64,000 bases of DNA, from contig JAFKAC010000044.1 of the NCBI GenBank assembly GCA_025766275.1, positions 62,001-126,000 on the forward strand. Direction: 5' to 3'. The number at the start of each line of letters is the position of its first letter. The first letter of the stretch is position 1. Below the pieces are notes generated by a model, which saw only the letters and a list, made by a program, of their open reading frames with translations, did no database searches and had not been told where the DNA came from. The position numbers were made by a program, and so were the translations under genes. Of the stretch, positions 45,150 through 57,599 are shown piece by piece. This DNA is from Lactarius indigo (taxonomy: Eukaryota > Basidiomycota > Agaricomycetes > Russulales > Russulaceae).

Positions 45150-46020
45150 GCAAAGAAAGCATCCAATAAAATGAGAAGAAAAATGAGCATACATGAGTTC
45201 ACTTCACGCGGACCAATTCCACCCTGCTCGAGTTCCCAATGTGCCACAGATAGAAAGACGACGCAAAGTAATACCGATACCAGTGGAGATCGTGTCCACA
45301 GCGCGAGACGCGACGAACCTTCCTCCCCCTTGGCAGCTTCAGTCGCCAGTGTAGCCTGTAGGGGGGGGGGGGGGGGGTACGAAGCGCCTGGAAGTTCGGC
45401 AATGGCGATCCGACCTGCTTGTACAGCGCTTGCAGTGAGACCTAGTACTGCTCAGTCAGACAGTCAGAGAAAGAGCCAAGGGGGGCAGCAGACGCGCACT
45501 TCATCTGGTGCCATCGAGACTCCGCTCGAGCGGCTCGAGCGCCGCGCCGGTATTTCCCGGCGCGCCCAATAACCGCCCGCACGTGCGCATGTCCACATCG
45601 GGCACAAGCACAAGTACGGGATCCTTCAGTGCACCTCCGAGCGTGCCGAAAAGCGCCGCGGGGCGCAAGCCATCGTACAGTGTACTGGTGATGCGTAGCG
45701 TTGCGCAGCGCAGTGGATGGCCAGGAGTGAGCGCAACCACGAGGTCGGGGCTGCTATCGAGCACGACAAGGCGCGGCGCGGCGGTGGCGGGCACATCCAG
45801 CGCTGCGCGGGGCAAGCCAACGCAACGAAATGGGGCAGCGGGAGGTGAGCAAGATGCGCACGCATGAGCGCGGCGAGAAATTCGTCGAAGAACGCATAGG
45901 GGAGTGTATCACGGAGTTGCGTGAGATGCGTGAGCGTACCCGGCCCGGCGGCAAGCAGCTCCGCGTCGAAGGCCGGGCACCTTCGCCATTGTCCAAGAAT
46001 ATCTCCGGTGAATAATAGGG
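45150..46020 (-). pseudogene. Remnant of an F-box/LRR-like gene, copy 1
   Basis: Reading leftwards from 46010: PAFDAELLAAGPGTLTHL, FFDEFLAALMRAHLAHL, then PRLVVLDSSPDLVVAL, YDGLRPAALFGTLGGAL and ERLE-like ends near 45500. This is the back half of a basidiomycete F-box protein family in which these phrases follow one another. The front half and the F-box are missing, and several shifts interrupt it. A run of 18 G (about 45360-45377) lies inside; such runs may be length errors. Confidence 0.5.
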
Positions 46021-46440
46021 CTCACCATTGTTCCACTTTTTGTCTTTCCGGACTCAGACCTACCCCTCTGGAATTCGACGACAGGGTGTTTGTGTGATGC
46101 GAAGCGAGTTGACGATTGATCTGATCCTGTCCTCGATCGATGATGGTTCCTGTGGTTCTGTCGTCAATATATTCATAACGTCTCTAAAGTGGTTTTCCAG
46201 CACAAAATCCCACTGAGTTGATAGGAGTACTTGCTTACCTGTTCATCCTACCATGACTTGCGGACCGTATTATTGGCTGGCTCAGCCTTTCCCCAGTGCG
46301 TTAGACATCATTGTCTCCACCGAGATTACACCCACCGATGCATAGAATGTTTTGCCAGACATACAACCTTCGCATTCTACTCATGTGGTGAAGACAGAAG
46401 GAGGCCATGAGAGGCTTGTACGTGTAAAATAGGCAGTAAG
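46021..46440. other. Junction of duplicated units
   Basis: 46030-46170 is shared (inverted) with 59745-59900 and includes HPVVEFQR followed by RSESGKTKS on the minus strand, a scrap of the G-domain gene's P-loop exon. The remainder resembles parts of 37060-37170 and 50590-50690. Confidence 0.5.
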
Positions 46441-46760
46441 TTATATCGGGCCGCCTCATGCCGCACAACTGACGTACAGGTTGAAGTCAGGTTGACGCCC
46501 GTTGACGCGTTGGTGCACTGGCACCTCTCTGGCGGAGGTGTTGTCCGTTCCTCCACAGCTTTTCATTCCTGACAACATCCAACACCGTCAACTCACATCT
46601 CTTGTTCTCAACACCACGACATAGGGTGATCGATTATGCCATTTGGCTCGACTTATGGTCACCTGCGTTTCTCTCAAATACCCCCAGATCGACATTCCAA
46701 CCCCTTCTCCCTCATCTACACTAATTTGCCTTGGGAAGAAATAGTCAGCTCAACAGCAGG
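46440..46760 (+). repeat. Duplicate of 34400-34700
   Basis: Shared landmarks include ATCTCTTGTTCTTAACACCA (TCTCAACACCA in this copy), ACATAGGGT and TCGACTTATGGTCAC. It marks the left end of the second large duplicated unit. Confidence 0.7.
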
Positions 46761-46929
46761 TTGCCTTCCGCGATGCGTCTCTTTGGACCTGTTTGGACGA
46801 ACTCTATAGGCAAGCAAATACCCATATTAGGCACTTTAGAGTTAACGGGCCATGCTGATGTCTCACTCCACTGACGGGCATATGAAAGGCCCTTGATGGT
46901 CGTCCTCAACCTTAGTATTTGACAAGGTC

Positions 46930-49153
46930 TGCAAAAATAGGTTCCCTCGCTGCAGAAAACAAGCGTGGTTCATCGTGGTCCCCGTCCTATATGCCGGATC
47001 CCTGACACATTCCCCCAGGTACAGATCCACAACTCTCAACAGCCAAGAGACAGCAGCGTGCTCAGGCACTGAATACTACCCTCTTCCGAAAGGCTCTCGA
47101 GCACAAACTTGCCGTCAGAGAGGCCACCCGCGTCCAGCTCGAAACTCGTCTCCTCCCTGAGCACGATGCAACTGTTGAATGCCTCGAAGCCGATCGTCAG
47201 TGGCTTGCCGAACGCGAAAAAGAAGAGAGAGTGGGAAAAGAGCACATCTCAAAGGAACATGAGGGTGAAAAGGTTCGTAGCCGAAATAGAGTGCTGCAAG
47301 TTGAGATTAACAACTCGAACACAAAAGCAGCTGAGGGCATCCGTTCCTTATGCTCGGAACTGCTCAAATAGGACTACATGGACTTCCAAATTACACTTGA
47401 CGCGCTCTCGTACTCCACATCCCAGAAGCTCGCCACGTAAGCCGCGAAGCTCACCTCCTGCAAGCGCCAAGTCGGCTCCCTCTCCGCAGGGCTCCGCGTC
47501 TTGCACGACGCAGTGGCTGCACACGGTGCTGAGGCCCTGCGTCTGCAGTTCACTCCCAACCCCAGGCAACCGTGCAGGCAGACTTCGCGCAGCACGACGC
47601 AGAAGAGGCCAGCCAGTCCGTGCTGCATGGCGAGCTCATGTGCCAAGCGGAACACTGGTGATAGCTGGAGCTGGCACATACTCTCGCAATGGCAGAGCTG
47701 GGCTCCCTTTGCACGTGCCACGCGGCCTTCGAGGTGCTGCGCGGGCTGAACCGCGCACTCGAGCGGTGGGCAGCGGGCGCGGACGACCTGCGTGAGACAA
47801 TGATGCACCCCTTGAGGCGGATGTGCAGGCGGGCAGTGCGTGCTGAGCACAAGGCGTGGTGCGCCCCCATCCACTACTACTTCTGTACTCTCTGATGTGG
47901 ACTAGGGCTGCGCACAATGCTGCTTCAGAGATGCACGCTACGACGCCAGTATCTATCACGCACAACCTGCCTGCGCTGCACCTCCGACATGGACTCCTCC
48001 AGACGCACGGCGCTGACCATGCGGTGCTGCGCCAGCGCAGGGTAGAAGTGCAGGCATGGGAGGTCCACGCACGGGTGACAGTTGATGCGCTGCTACAGGA
48101 GACGTGGGCGGAAGACGACCTCGCAATGAGGGCCAAGGGTGCCGCAACGCTCGCAGAGTGAGAGATCGGGTTACTACAGTCGCTTAATGTGCGTCCACGA
48201 TGGCCATATCTTGCCCATTGATTCGCACTGACTACCTAATAGGCGAGTTACACGAGCGAGGAGGTTGCTCAGGGTACTGGCCATGTTGACCAGGCGAAAG
48301 GAAAGCATGTCGGGGTGCTTGAAGCTTTGATGAGCGAGTACAAGGCGTGTATGCATGCGCTCGAAGGTGAGATCTAAGAGTTTGCGAAGCGGCCCACGCT
48401 GGCCTCCAAGCCCTGCACGACTACCTGACCAATGAGAAGCACACTCTACAAGAGGCGCGCCAAGGTACGTCGTCCCAACCCATGTGCGTCCCTTCCCTGA
48501 TTCCCGTCCTTAAGCCCTGGAAGAAGGGAAGAGGAAGAGAAGGACAGAGTAGCTCGAGCAGACGTTCTTTGACTTGCGCGGCGAGATTGGCGCTGGACCG
48601 TACGTGCCCTCCTATGTGCGCGTCCTCTTTCTCTGCGCAACTCATGCACAAAACTGGACCGATCTATGACAAGCTGCGCTCGACCGGCTCAAATCCGAGT
48701 ATGCGCCGCGCCTCCAGCGCCTCCCTTGCTCAAAAACGCGCTCACAACCCTGACCCTGGATGCAAATGGCAAGGAGCAGCTGGTGCTGCAGGAGAGATAG
48801 ACAGTGGTCTGCGAAAAAGGTGGAACTTAAACTCAAGCAGCGCAACAAGCACATGCTCCGCCTGCAACAGGTGTTCGCAAGCAAGACGGCCGAGTTTCGC
48901 GAGGTGCTCTCGGCAATCCTTGGCGCTAAGCTCGCGTTCTACGATAATGGACAGGTGCGCAGTACGACATTGGTGCCACGTTCGTATTCTAACCTGGTCC
49001 GAAGGACGGAGGTGGAGGAGAGGCACGCATGCAGGTGGCCCACAGGAGTTGCTGCAGCTCATGTGGAACTGGGTCGATATCGAACAAAGCATTCCGTGCT
49101 TCTTGGTGAGCGTCACGTTCGAGTGCTACGACAAGTGGAAGCGCGAGCAGTAA
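46930..49153 (+). pseudogene. MAD1 pseudogene
   Basis: Aligns along the whole of MAD1 (30580-32937): TAKRQQRAQALNTTL near 47037, ATRVQLETRLL, LEADRQWLAEREKEE, the coiled-coil middle, and the C-terminal REVLSAILGAKLAFYDNG near 48900-48950. It carries many stops (for example AAATAG at 47366-47371, CACGTAAGCC at about 47436, GGTGATAGCTGG near 47660) and frameshifts. It keeps the same neighbour, a decayed peroxiredoxin, on the same side, so it was copied as a block with it. Confidence 0.92.
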
Positions 49154-49399
49154 TAGGCGTTAGTGTGAGCAGCGAATGAACGAAGGATCCAAATTATTGT
49201 GCTTTGTGAGCTTGTTCGAGATAAACGAGCTCTCATTCAACATTTGTTTGATTTTTTTGGGTGAGATGGAACTTCGTTCCCTTAAGACGCTCCTTGCATC
49301 GATTCGCTGATACCGACGAGCACGCACGAATAGCAATTGGAGAGTAAATAGCAGATAATACTATGCAGACAATAAAAAGATCATGTGCTTTTGGAAATT

Positions 49400-50215
49400 A
49401 TAGCAAAGATCTACGCAAATTGTCTATCGATTCGTTTTAAATTGTCAGGTATCGTCGTTCGCTCGGTGTCCATGCGCGCACGCTTGGTCCCACTCGCCTT
49501 CCCATTCTCGAGCGCTCCATCAACATGGCAGTAGTAAATTTATCGAGTTTCGCAAGAGGATCCGCGCAGATGGTCTTGCTCCCTTCCTTCTAGTTCGCGT
49601 GACAAACCTCGCCGTGAGTGTCCTTCGAATTTCCGCACCACGTCAGCACGCCATCTACCAACAACGAAGAACATATATATGCTTACGGTGAACTGGAACG
49701 CCTGAACAAGATGCAGCACATCGTCGACGGACCGTCCGACGGGCAGGTCATTCGTCGTGATCTGCCTACAAGACAGGTGGAACCATCAGCACGTCAGCAG
49801 TCACCAACCCCGCCGTAGCTGAACACGCCCTTGGAGTCGATCAGGTAGCTTGCACGGAACGTGATCCCATTGTCCTCGATCAGACACCCATACTCGCGCA
49901 TCGCCCATGTTGCAGTCCCCGAGAAGCGGGTGGGCGCGAGAGAGGGCGTACCGAGCACCGTAGTGTTGAGGCGGGAAAATTCGGGGAGCTCGTCGTTGAA
50001 CGCGAGAATTTCCGTTGGATAGACAAAGGTGAAGTCACTGCAACCAGATTAAATAGAGTGGGGCGAGAGAGAGGGCGTGCGAGGATTTTGAGACATGGAT
50101 ACAGAGAGTAGAACCAAGAGTAGAACATCAGGATCGGTCAGAAAAAGGTGAGCTGAGAGAATTGTGTAAATAGCTACCAGTGTAGGGCGCTGGATAGCGG
50201 GAGACATCCACTGTA
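49400..50215 (-). pseudogene. 2-Cys peroxiredoxin pseudogene
   Basis: Matches 33180-34190: SVRARMDTE-like end near 49460 and GGKTI-like exon near 49575. The codons FTFVYPTEIL appear around 50015, where the peroxidatic Cys codon has become Tyr (TGC to TAT). The middle exon with the GGLG motif is largely deleted (near 49900). Stops occur in the C-terminal exon. Not functional. Confidence 0.88.
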
Positions 50216-50589
50216 GTTGGTAGAGAAAAAAAAGCGGGGAGATGTTCCAAGCAGTGGTCGTCTAATTCACTATATATATAATATGTCGATGGGGACGGAG
50301 TCCGGCGGCCGTCGCCCGTGGCTTTTATTTCCGCGCCGACGCGTCTCTTTGTATTTTGTTTGGACACACTTCGAATAGGCAAGCGAATACCCATTCTGGG
50401 CACTCAATAATGGTAACTCATCTCGAGAAGCTTCGAGTTGGGTGTACATGTATGCAAAGGTAACAAGGAGATGTACTATCAACCAAGGCGGTACTCGGGT
50501 ATTGTGACTAACGGGCCGTGCAATCGGTCTCCCTCTTGTCTACACTTCACTTCGTGTATGATGTATTATTGGATACCAGTGGCTCTAGC
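50216..50589. other. Upstream flank of the peroxiredoxin pseudogene, no gene seen
   Basis: 50230-50400 matches 34200-34370, the promoter side of the intact peroxiredoxin gene. Confidence 0.6.
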
Positions 50590-51549
50590 TTGTCTCACCA
50601 CTTGAGATATCATTTGGATACCGTCGTCTTCACCTAGAGTACACCCACCGGTTCAAACTTCTGCCGGACTCACAGTATCTGCATTCTACTCGTCGTGCGT
50701 CGCTTATCGCTTACTCTTGCGTACCATTCTCATCCAACTCTCAATCCGAACACCAAGGGCCCATTCTAGAGAGTGCTTGCTCGATAAAATTACTGCTATT
50801 ATGGTCTCTTCATTAGAAACTCTAAACCAAAAGATGTAACAATATGCCTGCAGCTCTCGCACGAACTCTCGTGCGCATGCAGAGAGGAGGTCGGTTCCTC
50901 ACAGCACCACCCACTCAAGCTGATCCGCGAGCGGCAGAACAAAGCCCCAGATATGTTCCCACGCATGGCACTCGCGAGCATCCTGCTCACTGACTAGATA
51001 GACTTCGACGTGCCCAATTAGACACACGCCGACCTGCCCCCTTTTTCCTGTCCATTCTCCCACCTCGCACAGGGTGCTTCGAAGACAGAGCTTCGCGGAG
51101 ATTGCACAGTCCGGTCCGGTGCATCTCACATGGCTTCCTAGTCCTGACCCAAAAAGAGTCATCAGGCTCGACCACGCGTTAGAGAAGCCATTCCATACGG
51201 GCATGGCGGGCGGCGCACCTCCTGCCACCACTGTGTGTTCTACATCTGTATCTACCTCTTTGACTCCCTAGATCTGTGCATTCAGTGGCTACGCGGGCTA
51301 GTGATAGCAGAAGATGCAGAGAGGGCGACAGCTGAAGCGTGAGCGGATGAATGAATGGGGAAGAACGCCGTCTAGGATATCGAGTTCGATCGTACACATC
51401 GTACATGGCCCAACTACTAGTATACGATTCGTGGACCATTCAATAATAAATATATTTATCATTCCTTACGGCTTTCCTTCAACTCCAGTAAGAAGATAAA
51501 CTTGCACGGGGATATTGATGCCCAGAACTGTGTAAACCAATGATCTCGT
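50590..51549 (-). other. Duplicated block of unknown content (copy 2)
   Basis: Homologue of 37060-38050. The minus-strand frame 50899-51231 stays open for 110 codons (GGAPPAMPVWNGFSNAWSSL, HVEVYLVSEQDARECH, WGFVLPLADQLEWVVL), longer than in copy 1, and its conserved frame suggests former coding sequence. Family unknown. Confidence 0.45.
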
Positions 51550-54500
51550 CTATACAAAAGTGGTTTCGATCGAAGACTGAGACTGAAATAAAGGCTTGAC
51601 GAGATATCTCAACAAATATAAGAACAAACGAACCAAATCAGTGGCCATGATAAAGGCTGCCAATGACTCGTCGGAATGCTCTTCGGAAGATGCGGCAAGG
51701 TGTTGTTGAATCTTCAGGTCGATATTTTCCTCCTGATAGTCGACCTCTGCGTGGGTTAAAGCTAATTCAGGTGACATATTTGAGAGGCGTAAGAATGTGG
51801 CGTGCTTCAAGATGAGGATAACAGCTTTGACAAAAAGTTAAATAGGCGCTGAGAATCTTAGAGTGAAATACCAAGAATCAAATGATAATCAACGGTGGCA
51901 GTGAGCTAGAGAAATAAAAATCATAAGGCGAGGGATAAATGAGAGTAATACATAGAGAACACATTTTGAACGGTGGGCAGTGAAATAATCTGCCTTCGCT
52001 GATGGAGAAGTGAGCGTTTTGGTTAAGCGACCATATAGAGAGCACTTACGAACTGAAGATCCAGGTGAAGACCTTTAGCAGATTAAAAAGGAAAGACTCG
52101 GAATACACGCACGCGCTAGATGATCAGAAATGAGGACGATCAATGGAGAGTCAAAGACAGACATGATCATCAGGTAAAAAACGCAGAAAGAATACAGCAA
52201 CTCACGTCCTGAAGAGCCGAGGGCGAGTGTCGTCAGCAAGCTCAAAAAACAGCAATCCACGGCAGCCACTCACGAACTGGAAAGCCGAGAACAACTGTCA
52301 TCAGCAAGTTCGAAACACAGTGAGTCATGGCAACCACTCACAAACTGGACGGCCGAGGAAAGCCATCGTCAACAGGCTCGAAATACAGCGAACAACAGCA
52401 GCCGCAACTCACTTCCTGGAGAGCCGAGGATAGCTGTCGTCAGCAAGCTCGAAACACCGCGAGTAACAGCAACCACTCACTTCCTGGACAGCCGAGGATA
52501 GCCGTTGTCAGTAGGCTCGAAGCACAGCGAGCCACAGCAGTCACTCACCTCCTGGACAGCCGAGGACAGCCGTCGTCAGCAGGCTCGAAATACAGCGAGC
52601 CATGGCAGCCACTCACCAGCTGGAGAGCCAAGGACGGGGGTCGTCAGCAGGCTCGAAACAGAGTGAGAAATGGTAGCCACTCACGAACTGGAGAAGAGAG
52701 GACAGCCATCGTCAGTAGGCTCCAAACACAGCGAGACACGGCGGCCACTCACCGACTGGAGAGTAGTGGGCAACCGTCATCAGCATACTATAAACACAAT
52801 GAGAAACGGCCCCCACTCACTGACTGGAGAGTCGAGGAAAGCCGTCGTCAGCAGGCTTGAAACATGGCGAGCCACAGCAGCCACTCACTCTCTGGACAGC
52901 CGAAGACAGCCATCGTTAGCAGGCTCAAGACACAACGAGCCACGGCAGCCACTCACCGACTGCAGAGCCGAGTACAAGCATCGTCAGCAGGTTTGAAATA
53001 CGGCGAGCCATGCCACTAACCGACTGGAGAGTTGAAGACAGGCATCGTCAGCGGGCTTAAAACATGGCAAGCCATAGTGGCCACTCACAAACTGGAGAAC
53101 CGAGGAGAGTCGTCGTTAGCAGCCTTGATACACAGCAAGCCATGGAAGCCACTCACTTCCTAGAGAACGCAGGAAGAGCGTCATCAGTAGGTTTGAAACA
53201 CAGCGATCCGCGGTAACCGCTCACCCACTGGAAGCCGAGGGCAGCCATCGTCAGCGGGCTCGAAACACCGTGAGCCACGGAAGCCACTCACTTCCTAGAC
53301 AGCCGAAGACAGTCATCGTTAGCAGGCTCGAAACACAGCGAGCCACGGCGGCTACTCACCAACTCGAGAACCGCAGACAGCCGTTGTCAGCAGGCTCGAA
53401 ACATAGTGAACCAATACAGCCACTCACTCCCTGGAAAACCGAGAGCAGCCGTTGTCAGCATGCTCGAAACACAGAGGGTCATACCAGTAACTCACTTCCT
53501 GGAGAGCCGAGGATAGCCGCCGTCAGCGGGCTTGAAATACAGTGAGTCACTGCAGCCACTCACAGACTTGGGAGCCCAGGACAGCTGTTGTCAGCGGGCT
53601 CTAAATACAGTGAGCCACGTAACCTACTCACCAACTGGACAGCCGAAGACAGCCGTCATCAGCAGGCTCGAAATGAAGCAACCCACAGCAGCCACTCACC
53701 GACTGAAGAACCGAGGACAAGCATCGTCAGCAGGCTCGAAACACAGCGTGCCATGGCAACCACTCACTTCCTGGACAACCGAGGACAGGCATCGTCAGCA
53801 GGCTCAAAAAATAGCGAGCTATGGGTCCTGCTCACTTCCTAGAGTGCAGAGGACGGTTGTCGTCAGCTGGCCCAAAATATAGCGAGAATCAGCAGCCACT
53901 CACCGACTGGAGAGCCCAGGACAGCCGTTGTCAGCGAGCTCGGAACACAGCGAGCCATGGCGGCCACTCACAAACTGGAGAGCGGACGACAACCATTATC
54001 AGCAGGTTCTAAATACAGCGAGAAACGGTAGCCACTCACTTTCTGGCCAGCCGAGGACAGCCGTCGTCAGCAGGCTCGAAACACAGAGCCATGGCAGTCA
54101 CTCACTTCCTGGAGTGCAGTGCACCGACATGGCCCGGTTATTTGATCTCGAAACTGTGAGTAAGAGCTGACACTCACCCACTAGTAGTTAGGTGGTATCA
54201 AGGATCATGAATCCAGCACCATAATTAACACTTTATTGATACTTACCCAGATGTATGGAAACGGGACGAGACATGCTTGAACTATTTCTTCGAACCCCAT
54301 GCCACGATGGTAACGGGTACTGCGATGCTTGTTATCATCATCGCTCACTTTTCCCCTTCAATTGGCACACTCACCGCTGCAAAGCTGATTTAACACTTAA
54401 TTCTAAATTACCCCTCTGTAAAACCAAGAGCATCAATGCGATGCTTTCATCGTTCAAAGCTGCGGCTGTCGTCTCAATGAGCTTATCGCAACCCATATGT

Positions 54501-56033
54501 TTCCTATGCATTTCTACCCAAAAGCATTAGTTTCTATCTCTGGTATTTGCCTCTCAACTTACGTTCTAAACGCACGAATTTAACATCACCACTGAGAAGA
54601 TGTAGGTAGTGCTCTTCAAACCTTTTCTCCGCCACATCGGACACATTGTCATCTGGGCTTCCAAAATCCTCCACATGGATTCGGACATTTCGGCGGAATT
54701 GGTCGTATTTTGTAAACACGGCAATCACAGGGACTGGAAATTACTCTATTGAATACAGTCACGAATGTGCGTAATGACGCACCATTCCGGTCAGGACAGA
54801 TGTCCTTAAAAAATTTGAGATCGAGCTGGGGTCGTTGGTTGTCCATTGGGATACAATACCTCAAAATAGTGTGACTGTCAGTTGTCGTAATCGTGAACAT
54901 TCGAGACTTCAAACCATATCGCATGCAATCTATCTTGCAGCCGCCTTTCTCCACACTTGCGTCGAATGAATTTTTGCAGAACCATGAGTTCCTCGCCGCT
55001 ACCTGACTCAATTCCGCAAGAGTCATGGAAAACGTAGCCCTTATGATTGGAGAACACGAGTTCATCGTCGATTCTGTGCTCGCCTCTCTGGATCCATCTT
55101 TAGAGGCAACCGAAGAGAAGAACTGTTATCACTAACGTCCATGGACGGATCGAGTCTAACCTGGTCGGAAGTGAGATCACATTCACAGACGAAAAGGTTG
55201 GACTACGCACCTCCTCCCTTCCTCGGTAAATGACGGGGCTCTCTGTCGTTTCGCATATTCTCTGTAGGATAGACGTTTTTCCTGCATTTGCCCTTCCTAT
55301 AATAAGCACCCGGAACTGGACTTCTGGAATTCGACGGCGGTGTTTCTGGATGACAACGTTTGAGAAGGTGGGCCAAAAGCCAAGAACGCGAGTGACGCCT
55401 GCTAACTATAGGGGGAATCAATGGCTTTCTGGCACCAGGAAACAATCAAAGACCTACAGGTTTAGGATCCCCATACACCATAGTCACGGTAACGCGACGG
55501 TTGCTATCTGTGAAGCCTCTAAGCATGAAGTGGATGGTACTAGGAACAGAGGTCACCTTCCAGACAGACGACGTTGTTGTCTCCAAACCTGTCTAGCTTA
55601 AACTTGACCGAAATGTCGGCAGCCATTATTTTGAAACGCGCTCGCTGGATGGTCAACGTTGCACTGGTGCGGGCCCTAACATGGCTGTGCGAAGAAAACT
55701 AGTATTCGATGGTGAGGGAAGACACGGCTAATGACACGAACATGTCGGGTTTCCAAAGAATATGGACACCGTTCTTGAATTTGTTAGACTTGTATTTGAC
55801 ACCGGCATCGTCCTTGAAAACGAGCTCGAGGTCGGATGTAGGACGTGTCTCGATAAAATCGATAGATATTTCTATGCGAACATCAATTCTGCTCAGGAGA
55901 AATGGTAGGTCCCATATACCTTTCAAATCAATATATCTGTACGCAAACCGGTCAGCCTATGTTCACGTGGAAGTTGTTCGACTAACTGAGCTTGATCGTC
56001 CATATCAGTTGCAGGTCGTGAATTCGATTCCAT
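51550..56033 (-). CDS. Gene B: paralogue of gene A with a 32-codon single-codon exon array
   Basis: Verified ordinary exons: 55211-55405, 55137-55160, 54915-55087, 54783-54859, 54563-54733, 54375-54513, 54247-54319. Then come 30 triplets from 54178-54180 down to 52206-52208, plus 52113-52115 (CGC) and 52050-52052 (TTC), then 51963-51998, 51872-51905, 51550-51824. N-terminal exons between 55500 and 56033 parallel those of gene A (ATG 56033, MESNSRPATDMDDQ). The G domain reads GRANAGKTS, HDSCG and TKYD. The gene A exon in front of the array is 76 nt and here 73, both keeping phase 0 (FPYIW then donor). The C-terminus is longer than in A (YLVKPLFQSQSSIETTFV). Domain exons are free of stops. A weak point is the short exon after VCLEG near 55560, where the splice sites are less clear. 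Confidence 0.7.
52206..54180 (-). repeat. Array B: 30 three-base exons separated by diverged intron-like units
   Basis: Same organisation as array A, but the intron parts have diverged clearly from one another. All 30 sites still show AG before and GT after exactly three bases; 29 have a GTGAGT-type donor and one has GTTAGT (at 53021). Of 29 spacings, 24 are exactly 68 bp; the others are 71, 64, 67, 66 and 72. Codons on the gene strand: GAA 8, TCG 5, TTT 3, TTC 2, TTG 2, TGG 2, and one each of GAC, GAG, CTG, TCA, AGA, GGA, TCT, AAA. None is a stop. Confidence 0.88.
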
Positions 56034-56199
56034 CCCTAGATATAAAATTTGGTTTTCTAAGCTTGGGTGCTGTGTGGAGAGCTCTGATGAAGCAAAAATT
56101 GGATGTAGGAGCGACGGATGGAAGCAGACAGACGAAAGAAAGCCGTGAGACACCCACGTGTCAGGGCATTGAGGAAACGCCTGCCGTTCTGTTCCTGGT

Positions 56200-57090
56200 T
56201 TCTCGTCTATGACGAGTCGACAACCTGCCTGGAACCGTCAAGCCTCCGACGACGCAGGGTAGTCTAGCACGCCGATTGTATCGACTTGTGACCGTTAGTG
56301 TTTCTTTTTATTATCAAACCTTTCTCATTACTCTCGTTCACACTAATTCATCAAAAGCAGTCAGCTCGAAAATACTTCCCTCAATCTGCTTTGTAACCCT
56401 CTCAACGACCCACGAAAAACTTTTAAAAGACAAACCAAGCCTACCCTGGGCCCCTCAAATAAAGTGAGTGCCCAATTATCTTAGGATATCGGTCTGGCTC
56501 AGAACTCGAAGAAGGACCGAAGTGCCCACCTGCTAATCTCAGGGTCGGCGATGCAAAGAAAGCACCACCTATCTTGTCGCTCGTGCAGCTAGCGGCTTTC
56601 CCCTCCATAAGCGACATCCTATCTGCTGCGTCGAAGCTGGCACCTTCTAGGAGCGGCAAGACGATGGAACAGTTGTAGTAGAAGCTCTGCATTTACGAGC
56701 TTACCACCGTATTGCTCGTGCTTGACGCGCACGGTCCGGTTGGGTGGTGCAACTGGCGAGTCGAGGAGGATGTGCATGGGCACGAGACGGAGGGAAAGCA
56801 GTTCGGTTCGGGGTCAAAAAGATTGGTACGTGCCTTCCGTCCCCATGCCCCCCCATGCCAGTGCATCCCTTCTCACTCGAATTCTCGCTGCCGCGCGAGA
56901 ACCCATATACCCGGCTGAAGCTCCTCCGCCCCATGACCATGACGTCACGCTCCCGCTCCCCGATTTGGTACCGGCGCACTTCTCCGCTTTCACATGGTAT
57001 ACAGGCCGAGCAGAGGCGCAGACGGTCGCATGATATCAGCGGTATCTGTTGTCACTGTTCGAACTGATTCCGATGGACCGCGGCCAAGTC
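56200..57090 (+). pseudogene. Remnant of a GNL3/NUG1-type GTPase gene, copy 4
   Basis: Homologous to 43800-44720. The phrase PRENPYTRLKLLRPMTMTSR (about 56895-56955) is close to the PRENA-AWLKYLR-TPTLPFRS pattern. VVLLVLDAHGPVGWCNWRV lies near 56710-56760. Frames shift between them. Confidence 0.5.
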
Positions 57091-57599
57091 GATTAGGTTG
57101 GATAAAAATTATTTTCGGGCAATACAGTAATATTTCAACGATCTGTTCTATCTCCTACCATCGTAGGAAACATCGATATGTGCGTATGTGTCACTCCTGA
57201 TACCTAGTCGCTACAAGACCTTGTCATGAATTTGATTATAGTTCACTTGGTCCCTATTGTCGGACAGATGAGGAGTGGAACGCGCAATTCGGGACAGTTT
57301 CGACGAGTTTATGAGTTGCTGAGTACATGTCGTGTGTCATGTACACGATAGGAGTAAGGAGATGTATCTGAGCTTTAGGACGGAACTATAGACAACTATA
57401 ATGCGAGGATATCGGGTAGCGATCGTGCAGGATCAACGAAAAGGAGAGTAGCCATCTGGATGAGGACCCGAACCTCTCTCCATAAAAAAAAAAAGGTCAA
57501 GTAGTAACGAGTGTAGCGATCGAATGAGAGAGATGTGTGCGCAAAGAAGACATCCAAAAAAAAGAGAGAAGATAAAATGAGCATGACCGAGTTCATTTT

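Larger units (their letters stand above)
30525..46170. repeat. Large direct duplication, left unit (partner about 46440-58900)
   Basis: Order in both units: MAD1, peroxiredoxin, unknown block, array gene, GTPase remnant, F-box-like remnant. In the right unit MAD1 and peroxiredoxin are dead, while the array gene keeps an open G-domain frame. Confidence 0.85.
41700..46170. repeat. Large inverted duplication, left arm (partner 59745-63260)
   Basis: Gene A's upstream exons, the GTPase remnant, spacer, F-box-like remnant and P-loop scrap recur in reverse order and orientation at 59745-63260. The right arm is about 1 kb shorter, mainly because the C2-like exons are missing. Confidence 0.8.

Noticed and set aside
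45360..45377. Run of 18 G
   Set aside because: Lies in a pseudogene and may be a length error; no functional reading supported.
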